This document shows positions 50,010-57,985 of a stretch of 64,000 nucleotides of DNA, one piece after another; positions within the stretch are counted from its first letter, which is position 1; the number at the start of each line of letters is the position of its first letter. The position numbers were made by a program, and so were the translations under genes. The stretch comes from CAKSHC01 sp045594545 (GTDB lineage Bacteria > Bacillota > Clostridia > Oscillospirales > UMGS1783), in assembly GCA_045594545.1 (NCBI GenBank), contig JAZNYQ010000094.1, positions 1 through 64,000 on the forward strand, read 5' to 3'. The notes below the pieces were generated by a model. It was not told the origin of the DNA. It was given only the letters and a program-made list of their open reading frames with translations, and made no database searches.

Positions 50010-51110
50010 TTATTGCAACCACAACAGGTCATTGGTTGCGGCAACCGATTCCATCCCGTAGACCATCAGAACATCGGTATACCCTTCCTGTGCGGCAAAA
50101 TCGGAAACGGCGATGCGGCGGAAATGCCGCAGGTCGATCATATCGATTTGCGCATAATGTTCGGCCAAAAACGGAACCAGGGTTTGGGCAAAGGAATCTT
50201 TCACCACAAGCAGTTTTCCCTCACCTTGCGGATTGGTCAGCCGTACACGCCCGTGATTGCCATCCAAAAAGACGGTATACATATCCATGGTATGGAGTGC
50301 CTCACGGAAAAATACGCTTGTATATTCCTGCGGCGGGACAGCATCGTCGGCAATCGTAACGGTAATGGGAGTTTTACTATGCCACAGTTCCATGGTATCG
50401 GGCTGAATATGCCACAACCCCGCTTTGGCGTAGGACGTACCGTAAAACCCGTTTACCGTTTCTTTTTCAAAACGCGATGCGGGAAACGGGGTAAATCCGA
50501 GAACATCCGCGCAATCGAGGTAGGCCTGATAGGCGCCTGCCGTTGTCCAATGGTGGTCGGTTCGATAAAAGTGCTCGACCGAGAGATTGGGCTGAATCAC
50601 TTGTAATTTTTGACTCATATAAGACAAGATCTCCCCATCCCGATAGGGGCTATGGAGCGTGGGCAACCCATTCGGCTCCAGCGAACCGGCCGAGGGAATA
50701 ATAAGAACATTCACATTTGTTTTGCTCTTCTTGGCAAATTCGGTAATAGCGGCACAATTGCGATCGATCTGCGCATAGTCAAAAGCAATAGGAGCGGTAT
50801 ACAGCCTTTGATTCTTACCGACATAGATACCGCTTTGTCCGTTACGACCCGTCAACCACTCGACACCGGCATGAAGACCGACCCATGAGCTTCGAGCGGG
50901 AAAGTGATCGGATAGATAGGTTTCGGCGTTCTTGCCGAAATCACCCGAAAAGAGGGTATCGGATGTAAGGGCGGGCGTTCCCGATAAGGGACGGCGCTCC
51001 AGTTCCGAGATCTCCGCCTTGGGCAGCACGACAAACAGAACGGCAAACACGCCGATAAAGGCAACAAACAGAAGGATAAATGCCCAATTGGTAAATCGTT
51101 CATTCTTCAT
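50010..51110 (-). CDS. DHHW-motif protein (AlgJ/AlgX-like O-acylation partner)
   Basis: A 366-residue protein with one N-terminal membrane anchor (WAFILLFVAFIGVFAVLFVVL, 9-29) and an extracellular SGNH-like domain. The family motif is FYRTDHHWTTAGAY with D185, H186, H187 and W188. A conserved serine may lie in VVKDSFAQTLVP late in the chain. Relatives such as AlgJ and AlgX hand acyl groups from an MBOAT protein to a polysaccharide outside the cell. It follows the MBOAT gene by nine bases. The polymer modified here is unknown. Confidence 0.87.
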   Translation of the reverse strand: MKNERFTNWAFILLFVAFIGVFAVLFVVLPKAEISELERRPLSGTPALTSDTLFSGDFGKNAETYLSDHFPARSSWVGLHAGVEWLTGRNGQSGIYVGKNQRLYTAPIAFDYAQIDRNCAAITEFAKKSKTNVNVLIIPSAGSLEPNGLPTLHSPYRDGEILSYMSQKLQVIQPNLSVEHFYRTDHHWTTAGAYQAYLDCADVLGFTPFPASRFEKETVNGFYGTSYAKAGLWHIQPDTMELWHSKTPITVTIADDAVPPQEYTSVFFREALHTMDMYTVFLDGNHGRVRLTNPQGEGKLLVVKDSFAQTLVPFLAEHYAQIDMIDLRHFRRIAVSDFAAQEGYTDVLMVYGMESVAATNDLLWLQ

Positions 51111-51119
51111 GGTGTCACC

Positions 51120-52514
51120 TCAGAATTGATAATACAAAAAAGGATTATAACTTTGACTGACCAAGGCAGCGGTGCACAAGATCAGCCCCAACAGTACGCC
51201 GATGATCTCAACGGCGAAGCCGAACGGTTTTCCTGACAGTTTGGCATGGATCCGCTTCCCGATAGGAGTAGCCGCCACAATCGCCATGAGCATTAAGGGC
51301 AGGTAGGAAAGTACGGTATATAGGCTCTCCCCTGTTAGCGCATGACTGCCGAAAGCAAACAGGCGGCCGAAGAAGGCGCCCATCTGGGGCATATCGGTAA
51401 AGGAGAAGACGACCCAGCCGAACAACACCAAGACGAAGGTAATGGGCATGGTGACGGCATAAGGCATCTTACTCAATATCTTTCGAAGCACAAAGCGTTC
51501 CAATACCAACAGGACAAAGTAATACAGACCCCACAAAATAAAATTGGTACTGGCGCCATGCCAAAGCCCCGTAACAAACCAGACGATCAGCAAATTGCGA
51601 ATCTGTTTGGCCACGCCTTTGCGGTTACCGCCAAGAGGGATATACAGATAGTCCCGAAACCACGTAGACAATGAAATGTGCCATCTGCGCCAGAAGTCGG
51701 TAATATTGCGGGCAATGTAAGGATAATTGAAGTTTTCCAAAAACTCGAAGCCAAGCATGCGACCAAGACCGATGGCCATATCACTGTAACCCGAAAAGTC
51801 GAAATAGATCTGCATGGCATAGGCCATAATTCCAAACCACGAAGCCAGCCAACCGCTTGTCGCATCAACACGGAGCATATCCCAAAGCAGGCCCATCTGA
51901 TTGGCGATCAATACTTTTTTCGCCAGGCCGACAACAAAGGTTTTGACACCGGCGGCGAACTGTGCCGCGGTTTCTCTGCGCTCGTCCAGCTGATCCTGCA
52001 CGTCGCAATACCGCACAATGGGGCCGGCGATCAGTTGCGGGAACAGGGACACATAGGTAGCAAAAGAAACAAAATTCTTTTGTACTTTAGCCTCTTTACG
52101 ATAGACATCGATCGTATACGACATACTTTGGAACGTAAAAAAGGAGATGCCTACGGGAAGCGGGATAATGGGGACCATGATACTGCCCAGACCGGGGATT
52201 TGTTTGAGTAAAGATGCAATAAAACCCGTATACTTAAAGACTGCTAAGAGACCTAAGCTGGCCACGACGGACAGTACCAGAAACAACTTGGCTTTGCGGG
52301 TATCTTGACGGTATTTATCGATCAGATAGCCGCACAGGAAGTTAATAGCGGTACAAACGCCCATCAGCAGAATGTATACGGGTTCTCCCCATCCGTAGAA
52401 TATGATATTGGCAACCAATAAAAAGGCGTTACGAAAACGACGGGGCACCAGATAATAGATTCCCAGCACGAGAGGAAGATATGCAAATAAGAAAATTAAG
52501 CTGGAGAATACCAA
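51120..52514 (-). CDS. MBOAT-family O-acyltransferase (AlgI-like)
   Basis: A 464-residue polytopic membrane protein with about 11 hydrophobic segments. It carries the MBOAT marks WRRWHISLSTWFRDYLYIPLGG and VTGLWHGAS, the second with the catalytic histidine. AlgI-type proteins move acetyl groups from the cytoplasm to an extracellular acceptor. The start must be the TTG at 52512-52514: an in-frame TGA directly precedes it, and AGGAGG lies eight bases upstream. It is the third gene of the SGNH-DUF4358-MBOAT-DHHW set. Confidence 0.92.
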   Translation of the reverse strand: MVFSSLIFLFAYLPLVLGIYYLVPRRFRNAFLLVANIIFYGWGEPVYILLMGVCTAINFLCGYLIDKYRQDTRKAKLFLVLSVVASLGLLAVFKYTGFIASLLKQIPGLGSIMVPIIPLPVGISFFTFQSMSYTIDVYRKEAKVQKNFVSFATYVSLFPQLIAGPIVRYCDVQDQLDERRETAAQFAAGVKTFVVGLAKKVLIANQMGLLWDMLRVDATSGWLASWFGIMAYAMQIYFDFSGYSDMAIGLGRMLGFEFLENFNYPYIARNITDFWRRWHISLSTWFRDYLYIPLGGNRKGVAKQIRNLLIVWFVTGLWHGASTNFILWGLYYFVLLVLERFVLRKILSKMPYAVTMPITFVLVLFGWVVFSFTDMPQMGAFFGRLFAFGSHALTGESLYTVLSYLPLMLMAIVAATPIGKRIHAKLSGKPFGFAVEIIGVLLGLILCTAALVSQSYNPFLYYQF

Positions 52515-52532
52515 TCATCCGGCCTCCTTTTA

Positions 52533-52988
52533 TTATTTTCCGACGATCTGTGCGATGAGGGTTTTGGCCTGTGCCGGATCGTTGCAGACGCAGAGGAAGA
52601 TATAGTTTCCGTGCACTTCACGCACGGCGTTTTTCAGTTTAGGAACCTCCTGCGGGCCGTAATCGGAATAACCGTCGATCATATAGTCCATATGGGCATC
52701 GATGGCTTGCCGGACCGCATCGGTCTTCCCCTCCTGAACTTCAATTACAAAAAGTTCTTCGGCGGTAGCGCCGGTCGATACATACCCGGCCGCCTGCACC
52801 ACATCTTCCTGCGCAAGGGCCAAGAAGCGGCAGCATCCGGCGGTATCGATATCGCTCATAATATCCACAAAAGTCACGCCGCCGCGAAGCAGGGCAGCCG
52901 AAGCGGTTACATCCACCTCGATCACGGTGGGGGCGCAGGATGCCAACAGTAACACCGAAAGCAAAATTACCGAAATGATACGTTTCAT
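52533..52988 (-). CDS. DUF4358-family lipoprotein
   Basis: A 151-residue secreted lipoprotein. The lipobox LLASC places the lipidated cysteine at C18. The rest matches DUF4358: a conserved VIEVQEGKTDAVRQAID helix region and SDYGPQEVPKLKNAV, then GNYIFLCVCND. Such proteins are frequent in Clostridia next to MBOAT acyltransferases, but no function is known. Its ATG overlaps the stop of the SGNH gene (ATGA), and the MBOAT gene follows 18 bases later. Confidence 0.85.
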   Translation of the reverse strand: MKRIISVILLSVLLLASCAPTVIEVDVTASAALLRGGVTFVDIMSDIDTAGCCRFLALAQEDVVQAAGYVSTGATAEELFVIEVQEGKTDAVRQAIDAHMDYMIDGYSDYGPQEVPKLKNAVREVHGNYIFLCVCNDPAQAKTLIAQIVGK

Positions 52989-53755
52989 TTTACATGCTCC
53001 TTCAAATAATTGATCCATACTTGATTATAGGCTTTAGACAGGTGGATCCCGTCGCTCGAAGCGTCGTCAGGTAAAAACCCTTCGGCATCGGCCAGCGCTT
53101 CATAGGTATTGATAAAGTGGACCTGTTTTTGAGCGGTCAGATCCAAGATCAACTGATTAAACATACGGATATTATCATTATTGACCAGATATACATTGCG
53201 CTCATGTGCTGCGCGGGAGACAGGCAAAATGGCCTGCACGTAGATCTGTGCCGATGGCTGAGATGCTTGAATGTGATCGATCAACTGCCCGTATTTTTCA
53301 ATAAACAGAGCCGGATCGGTGCCCACCTCATTGATCCCGAACAGGATAAAAATACGGGTGTACTGCCGACCGTCGGCCAGAAGATCGGTCACGGTGCGAT
53401 CCAACCGTGCCGGAGGCTCGGTAAAGGCCGAGTGGACGGTGAGCCCGACGCCCGACAGAAAATCTGCCTGCATACCATAGCCTTGGACGAACAGACGCTC
53501 CACGCAACTGTTGCCGATAAAGGCGCTGCCGGTGAACAGTTCTTCATCGGTAAGCGGAGGGTCGATCGGAGAATGGACCGCGGGCGGTTCCGTACTTTCC
53601 GATGAAGAGGATATCTGAGATGAGGGCTGGCTTACGGGGGGCGGTGTGGGCCTGAGCGTTAGCGAAAGGATGATCGCGGCGGCAAACAAGAGCAGGCCGA
53701 GTGCACCGATCAGCGGGAGAATTTTATTTAATTTTTTTGCGGTTTCTCCCGACAC
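52985..53755 (-). CDS. Membrane-anchored SGNH/GDSL hydrolase
   Basis: A 256-residue protein with one N-terminal transmembrane segment (LIGALGLLLFAAAIILSL, 15-32), a Ser/Pro/Glu-rich linker (35-67) and an extracellular SGNH domain. Block I is FIGNS with S83 (usual GDS), block III is GINE (G140-E143, usual GxND), and block V is DGIHLS with D235 and H238. The catalytic Ser-Asp-His are therefore present, though Gly-Asp is Gly-Asn at block I. It starts with GTG and begins the cassette. O-acetyl transfer or removal on a wall polymer is the likely role. Confidence 0.85.
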   Translation of the reverse strand: MSGETAKKLNKILPLIGALGLLLFAAAIILSLTLRPTPPPVSQPSSQISSSSESTEPPAVHSPIDPPLTDEELFTGSAFIGNSCVERLFVQGYGMQADFLSGVGLTVHSAFTEPPARLDRTVTDLLADGRQYTRIFILFGINEVGTDPALFIEKYGQLIDHIQASQPSAQIYVQAILPVSRAAHERNVYLVNNDNIRMFNQLILDLTAQKQVHFINTYEALADAEGFLPDDASSDGIHLSKAYNQVWINYLKEHVK

Positions 53756-53934
53756 GTGTCTTCCCTCTCAATCGTAATGTCATACATTAAATATAATAAC
53801 ATATTTTTTCATGTTTCACAATGACTAATTTCTGTATTTTTTACCTTTTTTTCATAAAGAAATATCTTTTTGTACTTTATTCACGGTAATTTTTATGTTA
53901 CAATGGGGAACATGCGTAAAGGAGGTGGAGATAC

Positions 53935-54642
53935 GTGCCGTTATTGGGTGCGCTCGTGAATGCGGGGGCCGTCATTTTAGGCGGATTGATTGGCTTATTG
54001 ATTCGACGGATAGGGCGAAACAACCGCATATCCGGATCGGGGCGGTTTCAGGATATCGTCATGAAAGGTGTCGGGTTATGTGTAGCCTATATTGGAATCA
54101 GCGGGCTTACGAAAGGACAAAACGTACTGATTGTCATTATATCGGTCGTGATTGGCGGGTTATTGGGTGAATTATGTCGGTTAGAAGACGGCATAAACAA
54201 GATCGGTCAATGTATTGAGCGGCGTTTTGGCGCCAAGGATACTACCGTATCGGTGACACAGGGGTTTGTGACGGCCAGCTTATTATTTTGTGTCGGGGCG
54301 ATGACCATTGTAGGGGCGCTTAACAGCGGGATTCAAGGGGATCACACCATGCAATACACCAAGGCTTTACTGGACGGGATCAGTGCCATTATTTTCGCCA
54401 GTTCCTTAGGATACGGTGTTTTGTTTTCCGCAGGGGCTGTTTTTATCATTCAAGGCGGAATTACTCTCTTAGCCGGAGTAATTGCTCCTTATCTGAGTGA
54501 AGCGGTCATTGCGGAGATGACCTGTGTTGGGTCATTGCTAATTTTGGGGTTGTCCCTGAATCTTCTTGGTATTACCAAACTGAAAGTGATGAATTATGTA
54601 CCGGCCATATTTTTACCCATAGTATTGTGTCGGTTTATGTAA
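53935..54642 (+). CDS. DUF554-family membrane protein (YdfK-like)
   Basis: A 235-residue polytopic membrane protein with about seven hydrophobic segments. LGALVNAGAVILGGLIGLLIRR at the start, and SLLFCVGAMTIVGALNSGIQGDHTMQYTKALLDGISAI in the middle, are the family hallmarks. It is thought to be a transporter, but no substrate is established. The GTG start follows AAAGGAGGTGGAG. It is 15 bases ahead of an MFS gene, so the two are probably co-transcribed. The 179 bases upstream hold only an AT-rich promoter area without a clear -35. Confidence 0.87.
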   Translation: MPLLGALVNAGAVILGGLIGLLIRRIGRNNRISGSGRFQDIVMKGVGLCVAYIGISGLTKGQNVLIVIISVVIGGLLGELCRLEDGINKIGQCIERRFGAKDTTVSVTQGFVTASLLFCVGAMTIVGALNSGIQGDHTMQYTKALLDGISAIIFASSLGYGVLFSAGAVFIIQGGITLLAGVIAPYLSEAVIAEMTCVGSLLILGLSLNLLGITKLKVMNYVPAIFLPIVLCRFM

Positions 54643-54657
54643 GGGAGCATACAAGTC

Positions 54658-55812
54658 ATGTTAGAACGGTACCGCTCGAGCGGTTTTGCATTATTCGTTT
54701 ATTATTTCTTCATGTATGTGGCGATGGCGCCCTTTACCGCCTTTTTATCCACCTACTACAATGAGATCGGACTTTCGGCTTCGCAGATCGGTGTTCTATC
54801 GGGAATCGGGCCGATCGTCGTCATATTCGGACAATTTGTCTGGGGGCGTATGGCCGATCGGGCCAAACAAAAAAATACGGTTTTACTGGTAGCCACTCTA
54901 TTGACGGGGATTACGGTGTATGCGTTTTCCTTAAATCCGAGTTTTTTGTATCTCTTAATGATCAATATTTTCTACAATTTTACCAACTGTTCCATTATTC
55001 AGTTGAGTGATTCGATTGCACTGGAATACGCATCGGGGCACAATTTGCGATTCTCCATCATTCGGATGGGTGGATCGATCGGGTTTTCCTGTTGCACGCT
55101 GGCGGTTGGTTTTTTGCTGACGGGAGATGCGGGGAAAATGTTTGCCATCAATGCCGTATTTCTTCTTATCAGCGCCATTGCCCTGTTATTCATGCCCAAA
55201 GTGAGCGGAGCACGCAGAGATCGGCAGAAAGCCAATTATCGGGACTTGTTTGCTGACAAGAAGTTAGTTGTTTTGCTCTGTTTTAATTTTGTTATCTATC
55301 TCGGGTATTTCTACAACATGGCATTCTTCCCGGTTTTGATGGCACAACACGGCGCAACGAGTATGCACATCGGGATTGCGCAGATGGTATCGGCCATGTG
55401 TGAACTTCCTTTTTTACTACTGAGCCAGAAGATCATCAATCGGATCGGGTTACGGATGACCCTGATTTTATCCTCCTGTGCCTTTGCCATGCGCTGGTTA
55501 TTCTGCGGAACCCTTACCGAGGTCTGGCCGCTGGTGCTGATCTGCTCCCTGCATGGACTGGGGCATATCACCGTAAGTTTTTGCACCAGTTCTTATATCA
55601 ACAAAACGGTGGCACAATCGCTTCGGGCGTCGGGACAGACGTTATTGGGGATGGTGGATTACGGATTTTCCAAATGCGTGGCCTCGCTGGTTGGCGGGTT
55701 CTTAGCCGATATTTGGGGGGTAAGTACCGTTTACCTGTGTCTTGGTGGGTCTTCCCTGTTGGCCTTATTGATTTTAGTTTTATTTCTGCCGAAATTAAAG
55801 ATTCGCATATAA
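54658..55812 (+). CDS. MFS transporter (MFS_1-like, LacY/phenylpropionate branch)
   Basis: A 384-residue transporter with 12 predicted membrane segments. The loop 2-3 motif is GRMADRAKQK, and the N-terminus YYFFMYVAMAPFTAFLSTYYNEIGLSASQIG is typical of the MFS_1-like group (HcaT, LacY and nucleoside-symporter relatives). It should move a small organic solute with protons. GGGAG precedes the ATG. Last gene before a strong terminator facing mazF. Substrate unknown. Confidence 0.88.
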   Translation: MLERYRSSGFALFVYYFFMYVAMAPFTAFLSTYYNEIGLSASQIGVLSGIGPIVVIFGQFVWGRMADRAKQKNTVLLVATLLTGITVYAFSLNPSFLYLLMINIFYNFTNCSIIQLSDSIALEYASGHNLRFSIIRMGGSIGFSCCTLAVGFLLTGDAGKMFAINAVFLLISAIALLFMPKVSGARRDRQKANYRDLFADKKLVVLLCFNFVIYLGYFYNMAFFPVLMAQHGATSMHIGIAQMVSAMCELPFLLLSQKIINRIGLRMTLILSSCAFAMRWLFCGTLTEVWPLVLICSLHGLGHITVSFCTSSYINKTVAQSLRASGQTLLGMVDYGFSKCVASLVGGFLADIWGVSTVYLCLGGSSLLALLILVLFLPKLKIRI

Positions 55813-55842
55813 AAATAGAGAGCCGAGGCTCTCTATTTTTTA
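55811..55842. terminator. Bidirectional terminator
   Basis: AAAAATAGAGAGCC (55811-55824) pairs with GGCTCTCTATTTTT (55827-55840) between the MFS gene and convergent mazF, with T residues on both strands. Confidence 0.85.
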
Positions 55843-56199
55843 TGCCAGTTCCGATAAACCGAAACTGATATTGATTGCGGTATTGATGCGTTGCATGGTC
55901 ACTTCGTCCACATGACCGATCCGATCTTTTAATCGGCGCTTATCCAAGGTGCGGATCTGCTCAAGCAGTACGACCGAATCCCGTGACAGACCGTAGCGTT
56001 CGCACGCCAGTTCGATATGAGTCGGCATTTTGCTTTTTCCGGTCTGGCTGGTGATGGCTGCGGCAATGACGGTGGGGGAAAATTTATTTCCCACATCGTT
56101 TTGCACAATCAGCACCGGTCGCACCCCGCCCTGCTCCGATCCGATGACCGGCGAAAGGTCCGCATAATAAATATCTCCACGTTTTACTGTCAATGTCAT
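55840..56199 (-). CDS. mazF: MazF/PemK-family endoribonuclease toxin (EndoA type)
   Basis: A 119-residue protein closely like Bacillus EndoA: VKRGDIYYADLSPVIGSEQ, GGVRPVLIVQNDVGNKFSPT, THIELACERYGLSRDSVVLLEQIRT. The arginine of GGVRPV and the later threonine/serine of the active site are kept. EndoA-type enzymes cut mRNA at short sites. In Bacillus the CopG-like antitoxin gene lies between alr and endoA; here alr is followed by 122 bases and then mazF, with no room for an antitoxin. Either it was lost, sits elsewhere, or this protein is regulated otherwise. GGAG precedes the ATG. Confidence 0.92.
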   Translation of the reverse strand: MTLTVKRGDIYYADLSPVIGSEQGGVRPVLIVQNDVGNKFSPTVIAAAITSQTGKSKMPTHIELACERYGLSRDSVVLLEQIRTLDKRRLKDRIGHVDEVTMQRINTAINISFGLSELA

Positions 56200-56321
56200 T
56201 CACTCTCCGATATCGCTTATGAGTATATATTGCCCGCTTTGAGCGAAAAACTTACACCAAAGAAAAATTTTTTACTCACTATTACGATATTACGGAAAGT
56301 CATTCTTTGTTTTTTCAGTTA

Positions 56322-57473
56322 TTATTCAGTCATTCTCGAGTGCACTTCCCATATTTTTCCGTCACGGATATATACACGGGGCACCCGAACGCTGATGGCG
56401 CACATCAGTTCATAGTTAATGGTATCGCACATCTCGGCCAGTTGTGTCATGCTCGGCCCATCGCCACCCATAACGGTAACCTCTTGCCCTTGTACTACTT
56501 GAGGACAGTTTGAGATATCGACCATCATCTGATCCATACACACCCGACCGACGATCGGGCAACAGCAACCATTGATACTGACCCAGCCTTTTCCCGATAG
56601 TGCGCGGCGATACCCGTCGGCATACCCAACCGAGATCACAGCAATGGGAATATCACGGTCGGCCGTATAGGTTCTGCCGTAACTGACCGTTTCATCCGCA
56701 CGAAGTACCGAGCAAAAAGCTACGACACTTTTCAGTGTCATGACCGAACGCAAACCGATATCGGGACAGGAACCGTCCGGCTTCTCGCCATAAAGCATGA
56801 TTCCCTGCCGAACCATATCAAACCCATAATCGGGATGGTTGAGAATAGCACCCGAATTGGCGCAATGTTTAACCGGAATAGACAGGCCGCCTTTCTCTAC
56901 CCTCTCCACAACGGAAGAAAACAAAGTTTGTTGTTGTTTGGTAAAAGCCTGATCGGGCAGATCGGACACGGCAAAATGGGTAAAAATCCCCTCTACCTGC
57001 AGACCGTCCATCCGGCAGATACGAGCCACATCCGCCGCCGCCTGTTCCACTTCTTCCGTCTTACGCACACACAACCCCAACCGAGCCATACCGGTATCCA
57101 GTTTGATATGGACTTTAACCGTGGCGTGTTGTTTTTGCGCGGCATGACTTAGACTTTCGGCATAGGCTACGCTCATGACGGTTTGGGTAATGCCATGCTC
57201 GATCAGTCGGTCAAAGTTTTCGGGCGCGGTATAGCCGAGAATCAGAATATCCGCCTCAATTCCCGCTTGGCGCAATTCCAGCGCTTCGTCCATACAAGAC
57301 ACGGCAAACCGATCGGCGCCCGCTTCCACCAAGGTTTTGGCACAGATGCAAGCCCCATGCCCATAGGCATCGGCTTTAATGACCGGCATGACATGCGGAT
57401 GAACGGCGTTGGCCAGTTTATAATTGTGGACAAGGGCATCCAGATCAATTTCGGCCCAAGTTCTTTTGTTCAT
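56322..57473 (-). CDS. alr: Alanine racemase
   Basis: A 383-residue PLP enzyme that interconverts L- and D-alanine for peptidoglycan. The lysine site is MPVIKADAYGHGA (K33 region), and the second-base tyrosine is in ISVGYADGYRR. RGTWAEIDL-like start (KRTWAEIDLDALVHNY) and CMDQMMVDIS complete the pattern. The start has a weak upstream site. It is followed by mazF, as in many Firmicutes, and preceded by a lipoprotein gene 11 bases away. Confidence 0.96.
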   Translation of the reverse strand: MNKRTWAEIDLDALVHNYKLANAVHPHVMPVIKADAYGHGACICAKTLVEAGADRFAVSCMDEALELRQAGIEADILILGYTAPENFDRLIEHGITQTVMSVAYAESLSHAAQKQHATVKVHIKLDTGMARLGLCVRKTEEVEQAAADVARICRMDGLQVEGIFTHFAVSDLPDQAFTKQQQTLFSSVVERVEKGGLSIPVKHCANSGAILNHPDYGFDMVRQGIMLYGEKPDGSCPDIGLRSVMTLKSVVAFCSVLRADETVSYGRTYTADRDIPIAVISVGYADGYRRALSGKGWVSINGCCCPIVGRVCMDQMMVDISNCPQVVQGQEVTVMGGDGPSMTQLAEMCDTINYELMCAISVRVPRVYIRDGKIWEVHSRMTE

Positions 57474-57484
57474 ATTTTTACCTC

Positions 57485-57982
57485 TTATGTGTATTTGAAA
57501 TCGGTAAATTCCAACAGAAAATCGTCCCCGACGGAGATTTGCAAAGGAACCCCCTCTTTGGGATCAAAGCGGCAGGTAGCACTCCACTCTCCCGATTGAT
57601 AGGTAAACGTACTGTCGGGCAGATGCTCTCCCTCTTGCTTAGCAATGGCATCGCACAGAGAGAAGACGGGACCGATTACCCGTTCCATCGTATCGGGCAA
57701 CTGTTTGGTACTGAAAGATACGTCATGATACCCGATCGTATAGTCATTCTCGGTGAGTGATACGGTAAACCCACTTAGGGCTTGCGGGGTATCCAGTACC
57801 ACACGGATCGTTTCCGGATCCTTCTCTACTGTAAAGCCATATTCCTTGTCAAGATAGTGTACCGTGGCATAAGCCGAGAACCCGCCCGACTCACGCATCT
57901 CTTTGGTGACATCGGCCGTTTTGCCCTTTGCGCAACCGCAAAGCAGCAACAAAATTAAGGCCAGTGATGCCAGTTTTTTCAA
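57485..57982 (-). CDS. Putative lipoprotein of the nnr-alr cluster
   Basis: A 165-residue exported lipoprotein. The signal peptide MKKLASLALILLLLCGC has a lipobox ending at C17. The mature part is mainly beta-stranded (for example TVHYLDKEYGFTVEKDP and FTYQSGEWSATCRFDPKEG), similar in style to LolA-like outer-leaflet lipid-binding proteins, but I do not recognise a family with certainty. Homologous small lipoproteins are common between nnr and alr in Clostridia. It lies three bases after the Nnr gene. Confidence 0.8.
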   Translation of the reverse strand: MKKLASLALILLLLCGCAKGKTADVTKEMRESGGFSAYATVHYLDKEYGFTVEKDPETIRVVLDTPQALSGFTVSLTENDYTIGYHDVSFSTKQLPDTMERVIGPVFSLCDAIAKQEGEHLPDSTFTYQSGEWSATCRFDPKEGVPLQISVGDDFLLEFTDFKYT

Positions 57983-57985
57983 ATG

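Noticed and set aside
50018..50034. A further TGTGGTTGC-like match to the AraC-type operator core
   Set aside because: It lies inside the end of the DHHW coding region with no promoter, and only the core is shared.
56216..56302. A 28-codon frame upstream of mazF considered as an antitoxin
   Set aside because: Too short, no ribbon-helix-helix or SpoVT fold, no ribosome-binding site.
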